From Caryophanales bacterium UBA4682 (GTDB lineage Bacteria; Bacillota_I; Bacilli_A; RFN20; CAG-288), in contig DHKY01000003.1 of the NCBI GenBank assembly GCA_002404995.1, forward strand, positions 1 to 64,000: a DNA stretch of 64,000 nt, read 5' to 3'. The position numbers were made by a program, and so were the translations under genes. The notes beneath the pieces were generated by a model. That model saw nothing but the letters and a program-made list of their open reading frames with translations. It did no database searches and was not told the origin of the DNA. Numbering within the stretch: position 1 is the stretch's first letter; each line of letters starts with the position of its first letter. Of this stretch, positions 33,178-41,476 are shown in pieces.

Positions 33178-33904
33178 AATCATACAAAGCGAAGAGAACA
33201 AGACATTCAAAGACCTTTTTAAACTAAAAAAAGGAAATGCAAAAGAAGGTCTTTTCCTTGCCGAAGGCAGAGATCTCCTAGATGAAGCTAGGAAAAGCCA
33301 TTCCGTAAAATCCGTGCTGATTCCAGAGGGCGGGAGTAATCCTTATCCTGAAACTGATACTATCGTCCTAAAACAGGGGCTTTTCCGTCAGCTTGCCAAT
33401 TACCAGTCCCTTCCAGAGAGGATCACTCTCTGCCAGAAGTGCTATGCCCCTTTGTCCTCTGTTGGAAAAAGAATCGTCTATCTAGACAAAGTCCAGGATC
33501 CAGGAAATCTCGGCACGATTCTTAGAAGCGCTTTATCGTTTTCCTATACTGGTGTAGTCCTTTCCTTTGATTGCGTTTCGCTCTATAATAATAAAGCAAT
33601 CCAATCATCAAAAGGAGCTCTATTTAAAATTCCTGTTGCACAGGCCGAATTGAGCGAAATTGATAAGTTAGGCTACCACATCTACTTGACCACTCTCGAC
33701 GGAGAGGATGAAAAAGATTTCGCCTCTCTTGATGATCCCTTCTGCCTCGTTTTCGGAAACGAAGGTCAAGGAGTAAGCGCAAAGAATCTGTCTTACGGAA
33801 AGAAGCTCAGAATCAACAGGGGAAACATAGACTCCCTGAATGTCGCGGTAGCAGCAGGGATCTTTAGGTACCGGTTCCGGAAAGGAGAAACAAATGGCAA
33901 TTAA
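33167..33904 (+). CDS. TrmH/SpoU-family RNA 2'-O-methyltransferase
   Basis: 245 aa. The N-terminal substrate-binding domain (FLAEGRDLLDEA) is followed by the SPOUT knot: VQDPGNLGTILRSA near residue 110, LVFGNEGQGVS near 195, and INRGNIDSLNVAVAAGIFRYR at the C terminus, motifs 1 to 3 with the catalytic Arg and the SAM-binding Asn/Glu. Methylates a ribose in rRNA or tRNA; RlmB/TsnR-type by length. Overlaps both neighbours by 11 bp, so the three genes are coupled. Confidence 0.88.
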   Translation: MSIKIIQSEENKTFKDLFKLKKGNAKEGLFLAEGRDLLDEARKSHSVKSVLIPEGGSNPYPETDTIVLKQGLFRQLANYQSLPERITLCQKCYAPLSSVGKRIVYLDKVQDPGNLGTILRSALSFSYTGVVLSFDCVSLYNNKAIQSSKGALFKIPVAQAELSEIDKLGYHIYLTTLDGEDEKDFASLDDPFCLVFGNEGQGVSAKNLSYGKKLRINRGNIDSLNVAVAAGIFRYRFRKGETNGN

Positions 33905-34829
33905 AAAGCAGAAAGTCACCAAAAACATCAATCCCGCAATCAAAATCGAAGCGCCGACTAAAAAGACGGTTTTGCTTTGTGCCAATGGGTTCTCCACCAG
34001 CGATACGCACGACTCTATTGCTAGGCACGAATATTTCAACAAATCGTTCAAGGAAGAATATCCAGACTGCGATATTGTTCCAGTTTCTTTATTCCTCCCA
34101 AGCAAAAAGTCCACTCACTCGAGGAAGCACTTTGAAAAAGCCTATCGCAGCGTAATCGAAGAGTACATCTCGAAAGGCTACGATATCAGGCTGCTCGGTT
34201 ATTCCTTCTCCTGTGCCTTAACCGCAAAAAGGGCAGATCAATACCAAGACTATGTGAAGAAAGTCATTTTAGTAGCTCCGGTCTATGACACTATAGTGAA
34301 CAACAGGATTCCCGGCTATATTGAGTATGCCTGGAAGTTCCACAAGCTCCGCAAAAAGTACGGAAAAAAGGTTTCCGGTTCCATCTGCCGTGAAACCACT
34401 GTCGGGATGGGAAAGACACTGATTGCTATCTTCTTCTCAATCCTCTTCAATCGGCGTTACATCCGGAAACTTGAGATTCCGACTTTGATAATTCATGGGA
34501 CAAGCGATGAATTATCGACAGAACACGCCATCAAGAAAGTTGACACTAAGATCAAAGGCGAACACGAGCTCTTCGTCTACGAAAAGAGGACTCATGCGAT
34601 AAGGAAGAATGTCCGGACAAATGGCATCGTTTTCGAGGATATCCTTCACTTTGCGTTCAACACTCCTTATCTGATTGAAGCCGAATCAACAATCAAGAGG
34701 CAGGAAAAGAAAGCAAGGAAAGTCGCATTAGACGAAGACGGAAATCCGATTCCTACCTTTGGCGAAATCTTCGAAGAGTTAAAGCCTTATACAAGCGAAG
34801 AAGCGAAATACGGAGAAGAAGAATTCTAA
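33894..34829 (+). CDS. Alpha/beta-hydrolase-fold protein
   Basis: 311 aa. The nucleophile elbow is GYSFSCA (the usual GxSxG has Ser in the last place), near residue 104. The acid is probably Asp in IIHGTSDELS near 204 and the base His in RTHAIRKN near 230. The C-terminal 50 residues are Lys/Glu-rich and outside the fold. Substrate unknown; esterase or lysophospholipase-like by pattern. SD AAAGGAG before the ATG. Confidence 0.7.
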   Translation: MAIKKQKVTKNINPAIKIEAPTKKTVLLCANGFSTSDTHDSIARHEYFNKSFKEEYPDCDIVPVSLFLPSKKSTHSRKHFEKAYRSVIEEYISKGYDIRLLGYSFSCALTAKRADQYQDYVKKVILVAPVYDTIVNNRIPGYIEYAWKFHKLRKKYGKKVSGSICRETTVGMGKTLIAIFFSILFNRRYIRKLEIPTLIIHGTSDELSTEHAIKKVDTKIKGEHELFVYEKRTHAIRKNVRTNGIVFEDILHFAFNTPYLIEAESTIKRQEKKARKVALDEDGNPIPTFGEIFEELKPYTSEEAKYGEEEF

Positions 34830-34832
34830 CTG

Positions 34833-34855
34833 AAAGGCGTCTTATGACGCCTTTT
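34833..34855 (+). terminator. Terminator after the YgjP-SpoU-hydrolase unit
   Basis: 9-bp stem AAAGGCGTC/GACGCCTTT with TTAT loop, followed by T residues. The ileS promoter begins immediately after it. Confidence 0.85.
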
Positions 34856-34856
34856 C

Positions 34857-34885
34857 TTGGATTTGCTTTTCCTTCCCCTTATAAT
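34857..34885 (+). promoter_or_regulatory. Promoter of ileS-lspA-rluD
   Basis: TTGGAT, 17-bp spacer, perfect TATAAT. The predicted start near 34892 leaves only about 25 nt before ATG 34917, far too short for a T-box leader. Confidence 0.8.
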
Positions 34886-34916
34886 AAAAAAGTTCAAACA
34901 AATCACGGAGGCAACC

Positions 34917-37646
34917 ATGAAACTGAAAGATACTCTGATTAGGCCGAAAGGCTCATTCCCAAGGCGTGCCAATCTCCCTTCTTGGGAAGGGAAAAGGGCG
35001 CAAGGATGGGATGAAAAGTCCATCTACAATAAGCTTTTAAAGGAGCATGAAAACAAGACTCCTTTCTATCTCCATGATGGCCCTCCGTATGCCAACGGCC
35101 AGATTCATTGCGGACACGCTCTGAATAAAATCATCAAGGATATCATCATCCGCAGCAAGAATCTGGAAGGATATTATGTCCCTTATACCCCGGGCTGGGA
35201 TACCCATGGTCTTCCCATTGAAAACCAGGTCACAAAATCCGGTGTCGACCGAAAGACAACACCGCCGGCTTTATTCCGCCAGAAATGCCGCGAATATGCA
35301 ATCGGACAGGTCGAATACCAGAAAAGCCAAAGGCTCCGCCTAGGCGTCATCGGCGATTATCATCATCCTTATCGTACTTTGGACCGCGACTATGAAGCGG
35401 ATCAGATTCATATCTTTGCCAAGAGGGCAAGGGATGGACTGATTTACAAAGGACTCAAACCTGTCAACTGGTCCTGGTCAAGCGAATCCGCATTAGCGGA
35501 AGCTGAAATCGAATACAAAGACGTCCATGCAACGACTCTTTATTTCAAGTTTCCAGTCGAAGATGGAAAAGGACTCCTTGAAAAAGGAGATGCGATTCTA
35601 GTCTGGACGACAACGGCTTGGACTATCCCATCGAACCAAGGCTTATGCTTAAATCCGAAGAGGATCTACGGACTTTACAGAACCGACAAAGGCAACCTTG
35701 TCAGGTTAAAAGACCTGGCGGAAGGACTGAAGGAAAAAGTCGGTTTCAAGGAAAGGACTCTTTTGAAAGAGTTTACCGGAAAGGAAGCAGAAGGCATCCT
35801 TGTCCATCATCCTTATCAGGATCGTCTTGTCCCCTGCTGTGTGGATGACTATGTCACTTCCGATTCCGGTACTGGCATCGTCCACTTAGGTCCTGGCCAT
35901 GGCGCGGATGACTACCGTGTTGCAAAGAAATACGGACTCCCTGTTGTCTGCACGGTAGATCCGAAAGGATATAGGATTGACTCCGGAAAAGAAGTCGATG
36001 GAAGGTTCTATGAAGATGCTGGAAAGAAGGTCCTTGAAATCTTGAAAGAGAACGGGAACCTTCTATCTACCGAGGAGATTGTCCATGCCTATCCGCATGA
36101 CTGGCGAACAAAGAAGCCGACAATTTTCCGTGCAACTACCCAGTGGTTCTGCTCCATCAACAAGATTAAAGCCAAGCTTCTAGAAGAAGCCGATAAGGTC
36201 AAATATCTTCCGGTTTGGGGAAAGACCCGCTTTAAGAACAGGCTGAGCGACCGAGATGATTGGTGCATTTCCCGTCAGCGTCTCTGGGGTGTTCCGATTC
36301 CGATTTTCTATGGCGAAGACGGAGAACCTATCAGGGACAAGGAACTATTCGATTATGTCGAGAAGCTTTTCCGTGAAAACGGAAGCGATATCTGGTATGA
36401 ATGGCCGATTGAAAAACTTAGGCCGGAAGGATATAAGAGCGTTCATTCTCCCAATGGTACCTTCACAAAAGAAAAAGACATCAGGGATGTCTGGTTCGAT
36501 TCCGGTTCTTCCTTCTTAGCCAGTGACATCAACTACCATCATCCTTTCCCTGCAGACCTTTACTTTGAAGGAAATGATCAATATCGCGGCTGGTACAACT
36601 CTTCCATGATTTTATCCGTTGCTTATACTGGAATCGCCCCATATAAGAGGATTTTGACCCATGGATTCATTGTCGACCAGAACGGCGATAAATTCTCCAA
36701 GTCCAAACAGAATGGCATTGATCCAGTCGATATCTGCAACAAGTTCGGAGCCGATATCCTTCGTCTTTGGACGACATCGATCGACTTCACGACTGCTGAA
36801 ATCAAACTCTCGATTCCGCTTCTTTCTGTTGTTTCGGATCAGTATCGTAAGATTCGTAACACCTTCAAATTCAGGCTCTCCAATCTGCAAAACGATGATA
36901 ACGGAGACAAATTCGATACCTCCTACGTTCCTTCTTCGCTCTCTCTGACGAATCAGAGGATTCTCAATCGTCTGAAGGAAGTCCTGAAGGATAGGAAGAA
37001 GGGATACGATGAATACAATTTCACAAACGTCACGACTGCCTTGACCAATTTCTGTGTCAACGACCTTTCTTCTTTCTTCCTTGATTTCTCTAAAGATACC
37101 CTTTATTGCGATAAGAAAGACAGCAAGGAACGTTTGGATACTCAGTATGTCCTCTTTGTCATCGTCAAGAGTCTTGCAATTGCCTATTCTCCGATTCTTG
37201 CTTTCACAAGGGAAGAGGTCTATCAGACCTTGACTTTTAATGGAAAGAAGGAATCGGTCATCTTAGAGGATTACCCTTCCTTTGATGGCATTGATGAGAA
37301 CCTAAGCAAGAAATATGCTCTGCTTCTTTCCCTCCGTTCTAAAGTCAATACTTTAATTGAGCCTCTTCGCAAAGAAAATCAAATTCACTCCTCTAGCGAA
37401 GCGAAGGTTCTCTACGCTCCGGAAAGCGAAGAAGAAAAGATATTAATTGATGAAATAGGCAAAGAAGAACTCAGTCGTATCTTCATCATTTCCGGATTTG
37501 AAACCGCCCCGAAGAGTTCCGTCATCTCTCATCCTGGCACCCGCTGTGATCGCTGCTGGAATTATTTCGATGACATCACCATCGATGAAGAGGGAAACCA
37601 TCTCTGTCATCGCTGCGAAAAGATTGTGCATCCGGAAGGAAAATAA
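34917..37646 (+). CDS. ileS: Isoleucyl-tRNA synthetase
   Basis: 909 aa, normal length for the bacterial type. Charges tRNA-Ile. Class I HIGH-type motif HCGH at residues 64-67 within YANGQIHCGHALNK, and KFSKS (KMSKS type) in GDKFSKSKQNGIDP. The editing (CP1) domain spans about 180-400, including TTTAWTIPSNQGL and YVTSDSGTGIVHLGPGHG. C-terminal zinc finger CDRCW and CHRC. The start is set by GGAGG 7 nt before the ATG. First gene of the unit with lspA and rluD. Confidence 0.98.
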   Translation: MKLKDTLIRPKGSFPRRANLPSWEGKRAQGWDEKSIYNKLLKEHENKTPFYLHDGPPYANGQIHCGHALNKIIKDIIIRSKNLEGYYVPYTPGWDTHGLPIENQVTKSGVDRKTTPPALFRQKCREYAIGQVEYQKSQRLRLGVIGDYHHPYRTLDRDYEADQIHIFAKRARDGLIYKGLKPVNWSWSSESALAEAEIEYKDVHATTLYFKFPVEDGKGLLEKGDAILVWTTTAWTIPSNQGLCLNPKRIYGLYRTDKGNLVRLKDLAEGLKEKVGFKERTLLKEFTGKEAEGILVHHPYQDRLVPCCVDDYVTSDSGTGIVHLGPGHGADDYRVAKKYGLPVVCTVDPKGYRIDSGKEVDGRFYEDAGKKVLEILKENGNLLSTEEIVHAYPHDWRTKKPTIFRATTQWFCSINKIKAKLLEEADKVKYLPVWGKTRFKNRLSDRDDWCISRQRLWGVPIPIFYGEDGEPIRDKELFDYVEKLFRENGSDIWYEWPIEKLRPEGYKSVHSPNGTFTKEKDIRDVWFDSGSSFLASDINYHHPFPADLYFEGNDQYRGWYNSSMILSVAYTGIAPYKRILTHGFIVDQNGDKFSKSKQNGIDPVDICNKFGADILRLWTTSIDFTTAEIKLSIPLLSVVSDQYRKIRNTFKFRLSNLQNDDNGDKFDTSYVPSSLSLTNQRILNRLKEVLKDRKKGYDEYNFTNVTTALTNFCVNDLSSFFLDFSKDTLYCDKKDSKERLDTQYVLFVIVKSLAIAYSPILAFTREEVYQTLTFNGKKESVILEDYPSFDGIDENLSKKYALLLSLRSKVNTLIEPLRKENQIHSSSEAKVLYAPESEEEKILIDEIGKEELSRIFIISGFETAPKSSVISHPGTRCDRCWNYFDDITIDEEGNHLCHRCEKIVHPEGK

Positions 37647-37649
37647 GGC

Positions 37650-38396
37650 ATGGAAGAAGCAAAGAAAGTTAAGACTCCGCTGTCTAAGAAGCTGAAAGCC
37701 TACTTTTCAAAATACTTCAAATCCCTGAACTATCCTTTCTATCTATCGAGGATTGCTCTGGCCATCGGCCTATTCCTTGTCGACTATTTCACGAAGCATA
37801 TTGCTTTTGATTTCCTGAGCGGAAAGCCAGATGGCTTCGTGCAGGAAAACTATATTCCTGGCCTTATTGATTTGACTTTAGTCGGAAACAAAGGAGCCGC
37901 CTGGGGATCCTTCTCAGGAAAGATGTGGGCTCTTGTTATCATCTCTACGATTGCCTCTGTTATGCTGACAATCAATCTTCTTTTCCGTTTCACAGCCTAT
38001 AACAAGGTCTTAAGGATTGGTGTCACTCTCATGCTTCCTGGTGCTGCTGGAAACCTAGTAGATCGTATTGGATTCTTGGCACAGAAAGGAATCTACAAAG
38101 AGGGTGTTGTCGACTTCCTGCGGTTCCATTTCTGGCAGAGTTTCCCTATTTGCAACATTGCAGACTATTGTCTTTCTATCGGTGTAGTCCTGCTTCTTAT
38201 CGGTTTCGTCAGGGAATTCATCAAAGAATACAAACAGATCAAAGCCGAGGAAGAAGCGGATAAGAAGAAAGCACTTGCAGAGGGAAAGGAAGTCGACGTA
38301 AAAGAAGAAGACAGGAACAAAAAACTATCTGCCCTTTCTCAGAAAGAAGAGACTTCAAACCATGATTCAGAAAAAGGAAGTTCAGGAAAAGAATAG
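37650..38396 (+). CDS. lspA: Lipoprotein signal peptidase (signal peptidase II)
   Basis: 248 aa against a usual 150-170. Four membrane helices; motifs VGNKGAAWGSF, LPGAAGNLVDRI, GVVDFLRFHFW and FPICNIADYC, which hold the two catalytic aspartates (in VVDF and NIAD). Extra length comes from an N-terminal Lys-rich lead of about 30 residues and a charged cytoplasmic C-terminal tail of about 55. Cleaves lipoprotein signal peptides before the lipidated Cys; at least two, and probably four, lipoprotein candidates are encoded in this window. Its tail overlaps rluD by 35 bp. Confidence 0.94.
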   Translation: MEEAKKVKTPLSKKLKAYFSKYFKSLNYPFYLSRIALAIGLFLVDYFTKHIAFDFLSGKPDGFVQENYIPGLIDLTLVGNKGAAWGSFSGKMWALVIISTIASVMLTINLLFRFTAYNKVLRIGVTLMLPGAAGNLVDRIGFLAQKGIYKEGVVDFLRFHFWQSFPICNIADYCLSIGVVLLLIGFVREFIKEYKQIKAEEEADKKKALAEGKEVDVKEEDRNKKLSALSQKEETSNHDSEKGSSGKE

Positions 38397-39288
38397 ACTT
38401 GACGTTTCTGTCGGTCTTCTCTTCTCCTTGACTCGTTCACAAGCACAAAAAGCAATCAAGGAAGGCAGAGTCCTTGTCAACGGGGAGAAAAAGGAATCTC
38501 CTTCTTTCAAAGCAAGGCCTGGCAGGGAGCTTACTCTCGATGCTCTTGACCCGGAACAGATCAAAGTTCCGAAAAAACCTACGATTGACGTAAAACTAGA
38601 CTTCGTCTATCAGGACAAAGATATTTCAATCCTTAACAAACCTCGTGGCAGGGTCGTCCATCCAGCACCCGGACATGACAACAACACGATCGTCAACTAT
38701 CTACTCAACGAGGATTTCTTTGATTTCGATGTCAATGACAGCGACGATTTACGTCCTGGTATTGTCCACCGGATTGATAAAGACACTTCCGGACTTCTTG
38801 CTATAGCGAATAACAAACCGACACAGAGTGTTTTGTCGGAAGAGATAAAAGAACGTGATTTCCACCGTTCTTATCTTGCGTTAGTCTACGGAAACGTGAA
38901 AGACAAACGGTTTAAAATCGATGCTCCTTTGACACGTCCGAACCATACTGAGAGAAAAGCCGTTGTGGATATCTATAAGGGTAGAGACGCAATTACCCAC
39001 TGCACTCTCCTTGCTTCGACCGGCAAGGTTTCGTTGCTAAAAGTAACCCTGGAAACAGGGCGTACCCATCAGATCCGCGCCCACCTTGCCTATATCGGAT
39101 TTCCGATAGTCGGCGATCCGCTCTACGGAAGAAAGAACGATGAAAAAATCGCTTCAAAGGGCCAAGCACTCCATGCCTACTCTTTATCCCTGATTCATCC
39201 CGATAATAGGAAAAGAAGGACGTTCTATGCGCCAATCGACGATTACTTCAAAAAGCTGTTAATCTATTTCTTCAAGACAAATATTTAA
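38362..39288 (+). CDS. rluD: Pseudouridine synthase, RluD type
   Basis: 308 aa. N-terminal S4 domain (LDVSVGLLFSLTRSQAQKAIKEGRVLVNG, in parts), then the catalytic domain with HRIDKDTSGLL (catalytic Asp), RSYLALVYG and ETGRTHQIRAHLAYIGFPIVGDPLYG (in parts). Makes pseudouridines in 23S rRNA. The lspA-rluD order is common in Firmicutes. Confidence 0.95.
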   Translation: MIQKKEVQEKNRLDVSVGLLFSLTRSQAQKAIKEGRVLVNGEKKESPSFKARPGRELTLDALDPEQIKVPKKPTIDVKLDFVYQDKDISILNKPRGRVVHPAPGHDNNTIVNYLLNEDFFDFDVNDSDDLRPGIVHRIDKDTSGLLAIANNKPTQSVLSEEIKERDFHRSYLALVYGNVKDKRFKIDAPLTRPNHTERKAVVDIYKGRDAITHCTLLASTGKVSLLKVTLETGRTHQIRAHLAYIGFPIVGDPLYGRKNDEKIASKGQALHAYSLSLIHPDNRKRRTFYAPIDDYFKKLLIYFFKTNI

Positions 39289-39313
39289 AAAGAGCGCCAT
39301 CCGGCGCTCTTTT
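39287..39313. terminator. Terminator between rluD and the secreted-protein cluster
   Basis: 8-bp stem AGAGCGCC/GGCGCTCT (39291-39310) with ATCC loop and A/T runs on both sides; serves both converging units. Confidence 0.88.
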
Positions 39314-40005
39314 CATTTAACGAATGTTCCATATTTCTTGCTAAATTCAATTCGGCTTCCGTCAGAATTGAACTTGTACTCCCAGATTACTTGCGCGAAT
39401 TCACCTATCCTTATGTCGGATTCATAATAATTTGGAACATCTGGAAAGGAAACGCTGAGCTGAAAGGTTCCGACGGAATTCGGGTTATCATGGTAGACTT
39501 TGGCAAAGTCAAGCTGAATATGGAAGGTCCTGTTATCAATGAAGTATCGTGTTTTTTCCGCTGGGAAGAAAATGAAGTTCTGATAGTAGTCCTCTTCTTT
39601 AAAAGGAGGAAGTTTCCTCCTCTGAATTGTTTTTTCTTGATTATCCGCATCAGAATAGATGAAATCGAGTCTCGGAGACTTGTTCCGAATTCTCGGATCA
39701 TCTTCAATATAGACGCCACATGTAAATTCAACTGGAAGGTTTGTTGGGCATTCCATAGATTCTGTCTTCAGATTCACTCTTCCATCGAGCTTAAAAGATG
39801 AATCCGGAGTTTCTGGATAATATTCCAGTTCATCGTTATCGACTTTAAAAGCATTTTCCTTCTTAAGCCATTCCGAATCATAAGCTTTATTACCGATTTT
39901 GTCTGGAAGTGAATAGGATTCGGTTATTTGATCAACATCACTCTGCTTTCCGCATCCGAAGAAAGTCAAAAGCAAGGAAAACCACGCAATCTGCTTTTTC
40001 ATCAT
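39313..40005 (-). CDS. Putative lipoprotein, unknown function
   Basis: 230 aa, not recognised. N-terminal signal KKQIAWFSLLLTFFGCGK with a lipobox-like FFGC, so probably a lipoprotein cut by LspA. The mature part is hydrophilic, rich in Asp, Glu, Tyr and Phe, with predicted beta strands and two Cys (near 86 and 97). GGAGGAG precedes tandem ATGs (40005 and 40002). Third gene of a cluster of three exported proteins. Confidence 0.62.
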   Translation of the reverse strand: MMKKQIAWFSLLLTFFGCGKQSDVDQITESYSLPDKIGNKAYDSEWLKKENAFKVDNDELEYYPETPDSSFKLDGRVNLKTESMECPTNLPVEFTCGVYIEDDPRIRNKSPRLDFIYSDADNQEKTIQRRKLPPFKEEDYYQNFIFFPAEKTRYFIDNRTFHIQLDFAKVYHDNPNSVGTFQLSVSFPDVPNYYESDIRIGEFAQVIWEYKFNSDGSRIEFSKKYGTFVK

Positions 40006-40017
40006 TTTTCTCCTCCA

Positions 40018-40677
40018 TTACTCCACATAGAAACCATATTCCTTGTCATTTATAGAAAAATCAAAGCTCCTATTGATATCCTTTTCAAATTCTTCTCTAT
40101 TTTCTATTGAATATTTCTCTTTACCATGAGCATCATAAAAGAAAAGCTCCAATTTGGCATTTAGCTTTTTTGATGTTGCCAATTGAGAAAGTTTTGTTAC
40201 ATCAACTGAAACTTTCTTTGAATATTTGTACACTTCGTAATAGGTATACCGGCTTGGAAAATCGTATGTAAAGAATTGATAATCGTTGTTTCCTACTTTA
40301 GGAAGTTTTATAGAAGTATATTCAGACCACTCGTTACTACTGGTTGGTTTAACCATCAAATATAAGAAAGGAATATAATCAGAAAATCTCTGATTTTCTT
40401 CTTCCGTTAGACTCCTTCCAACATAGACATTTAATTCAAGAGGAAAATTGTAGCTATATAAAGCGGCTGTTTCTTTCTTGACACTTAAACTTATTTTTCT
40501 CAATCCGCTGTAGCCCCTGAACGGGAAACAATTCTCTCCGTCAAGTTCATCATCGGAGTAGATTTTCCCGTATTCGTCTTGTTTCGTTGATGGGCTTTTT
40601 TCAGTATTTGTGGTTCCCTGACATCCGAAAGTGAAAAAGAAAATCGAAGAGAATAGCAACAAAAAATTTCTATTCAC
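40018..40677 (-). CDS. Putative lipoprotein, unknown function
   Basis: 219 aa, not recognised. Signal sequence NRNFLLLFSSIFFFTFGCQG with a lipobox-like TFGC. The mature part is acidic and Tyr-rich. The start is the GTG at 40677 because AAGGAGG lies 8 nt upstream; in-frame codons before it lie beyond the SD. It overlaps none of its neighbours but lies 12 bp from the third gene, consistent with one transcript. Confidence 0.62.
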   Translation of the reverse strand: MNRNFLLLFSSIFFFTFGCQGTTNTEKSPSTKQDEYGKIYSDDELDGENCFPFRGYSGLRKISLSVKKETAALYSYNFPLELNVYVGRSLTEEENQRFSDYIPFLYLMVKPTSSNEWSEYTSIKLPKVGNNDYQFFTYDFPSRYTYYEVYKYSKKVSVDVTKLSQLATSKKLNAKLELFFYDAHGKEKYSIENREEFEKDINRSFDFSINDKEYGFYVE

Positions 40678-40693
40678 AATTTTTCCCTCCTTT

Positions 40694-41227
40694 TTAAAAG
40701 GAAATACCTGTTCTTGGCCCTTCAACAGGTAAATTTGCACCTCCTATGGAAATTCCACCTACCCCTGAATAAAGATTTTTCGAATCATACCCAGCCAATT
40801 TTCTTGCCGAATCCATGGAAATTGAAGAATAGAAAACTTTACCATTGGTATCCTGACAAAAAAATACTTTATCTAATACGATTTGTGTTTCATTGTCCCT
40901 AATAAAAAGGATTGTTTCTTTGCTAAAAATTTGGAGTGAAACTTTCACTTCACCTACATTTCTTTTAATGTACTTGATTGTGATTCCATCTCCAGCAAAA
41001 GAGCAACAATCAATCTTTTTACCAGAAAAAAACAAATTGAAATTTCTATCATCCGAATAACCTTCTTCCTTATTCAGGACAATCCCACAATTTCTGTCTG
41101 AGCAAGAAGAATCATCAAGTTGTTCTGAATCACTATCTAACTCAGAAAACTGTTTTTTGTCTTCAGATCTTCCAAGTGAGGAACTAGATGCCAGAACTAA
41201 TAAGAACGCCATTACTTTCTTTAACAT
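40694..41227 (-). CDS. Putative secreted protein, unknown function
   Basis: 177 aa, not recognised. N-terminal Lys then a hydrophobic stretch (MLKKVMAFLLVLASSSSLG) looks like a signal peptide without a lipobox Cys, so it is probably cleaved by signal peptidase I. The mature part has five Cys (CSDRNC, DCC, FCQD) that could form disulfides, and a Gly-rich C terminus. The start is set by GGAGG 5 nt before ATG 41227. First gene of the cluster, next to the poly-G promoter. Confidence 0.6.
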   Translation of the reverse strand: MLKKVMAFLLVLASSSSLGRSEDKKQFSELDSDSEQLDDSSCSDRNCGIVLNKEEGYSDDRNFNLFFSGKKIDCCSFAGDGITIKYIKRNVGEVKVSLQIFSKETILFIRDNETQIVLDKVFFCQDTNGKVFYSSISMDSARKLAGYDSKNLYSGVGGISIGGANLPVEGPRTGISF

Positions 41228-41284
41228 TTTAACCTCCATTTTAAGGGAATAAACCAAAAGAAAGAAATCATAATTGCTATTACT

Positions 41285-41315
41285 ATTTTACCCCCCCCTT
41301 TATAAAAAGATTCAA
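41285..41315 (-). promoter_or_regulatory. Candidate phase-variable promoter with poly-G spacer
   Basis: Minus strand: TTGAAT (41310-41315), a 19-bp spacer that ends in eight G (C run at 41291-41298), then TAAAAT (41285-41290). The spacer is two bases over the 17-bp optimum and its length would change with slippage of the G run. Confidence 0.6.
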
Positions 41316-41438
41316 TTCCTCTTATGCCAATCAAAGTAGCATATTGAGACAATAAAAAGGCTATTTTACCGAATGTTTTAAAAATTCACAGTAAGCTTTA
41401 TTTCACTTGAATACGCTTACATTTCTTTTCAGATTAAC

Positions 41439-41470
41439 CAAAAACCGCTCCAGTTTGTACTGAAGCGGTT
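41439..41470 (-). terminator. Terminator after the suf-mnmG operon
   Basis: Minus strand 11-bp stem AACCGCTTCAG/CTGGAGCGGTT (one T-G pair) with a 6-nt loop, followed by T residues; 7 bp beyond the mnmG stop. Confidence 0.85.
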
Positions 41471-41476
41471 CATTAT

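Noticed and set aside
34857..34916. T-box riboswitch before ileS
   Set aside because: The predicted leader is about 25 nt, with no room for specifier or antiterminator stems.
39313..41227. Prophage or insertion-sequence remnant
   Set aside because: No integrase, transposase, terminal repeats or target duplication were seen; only exported-protein genes and a promoter.
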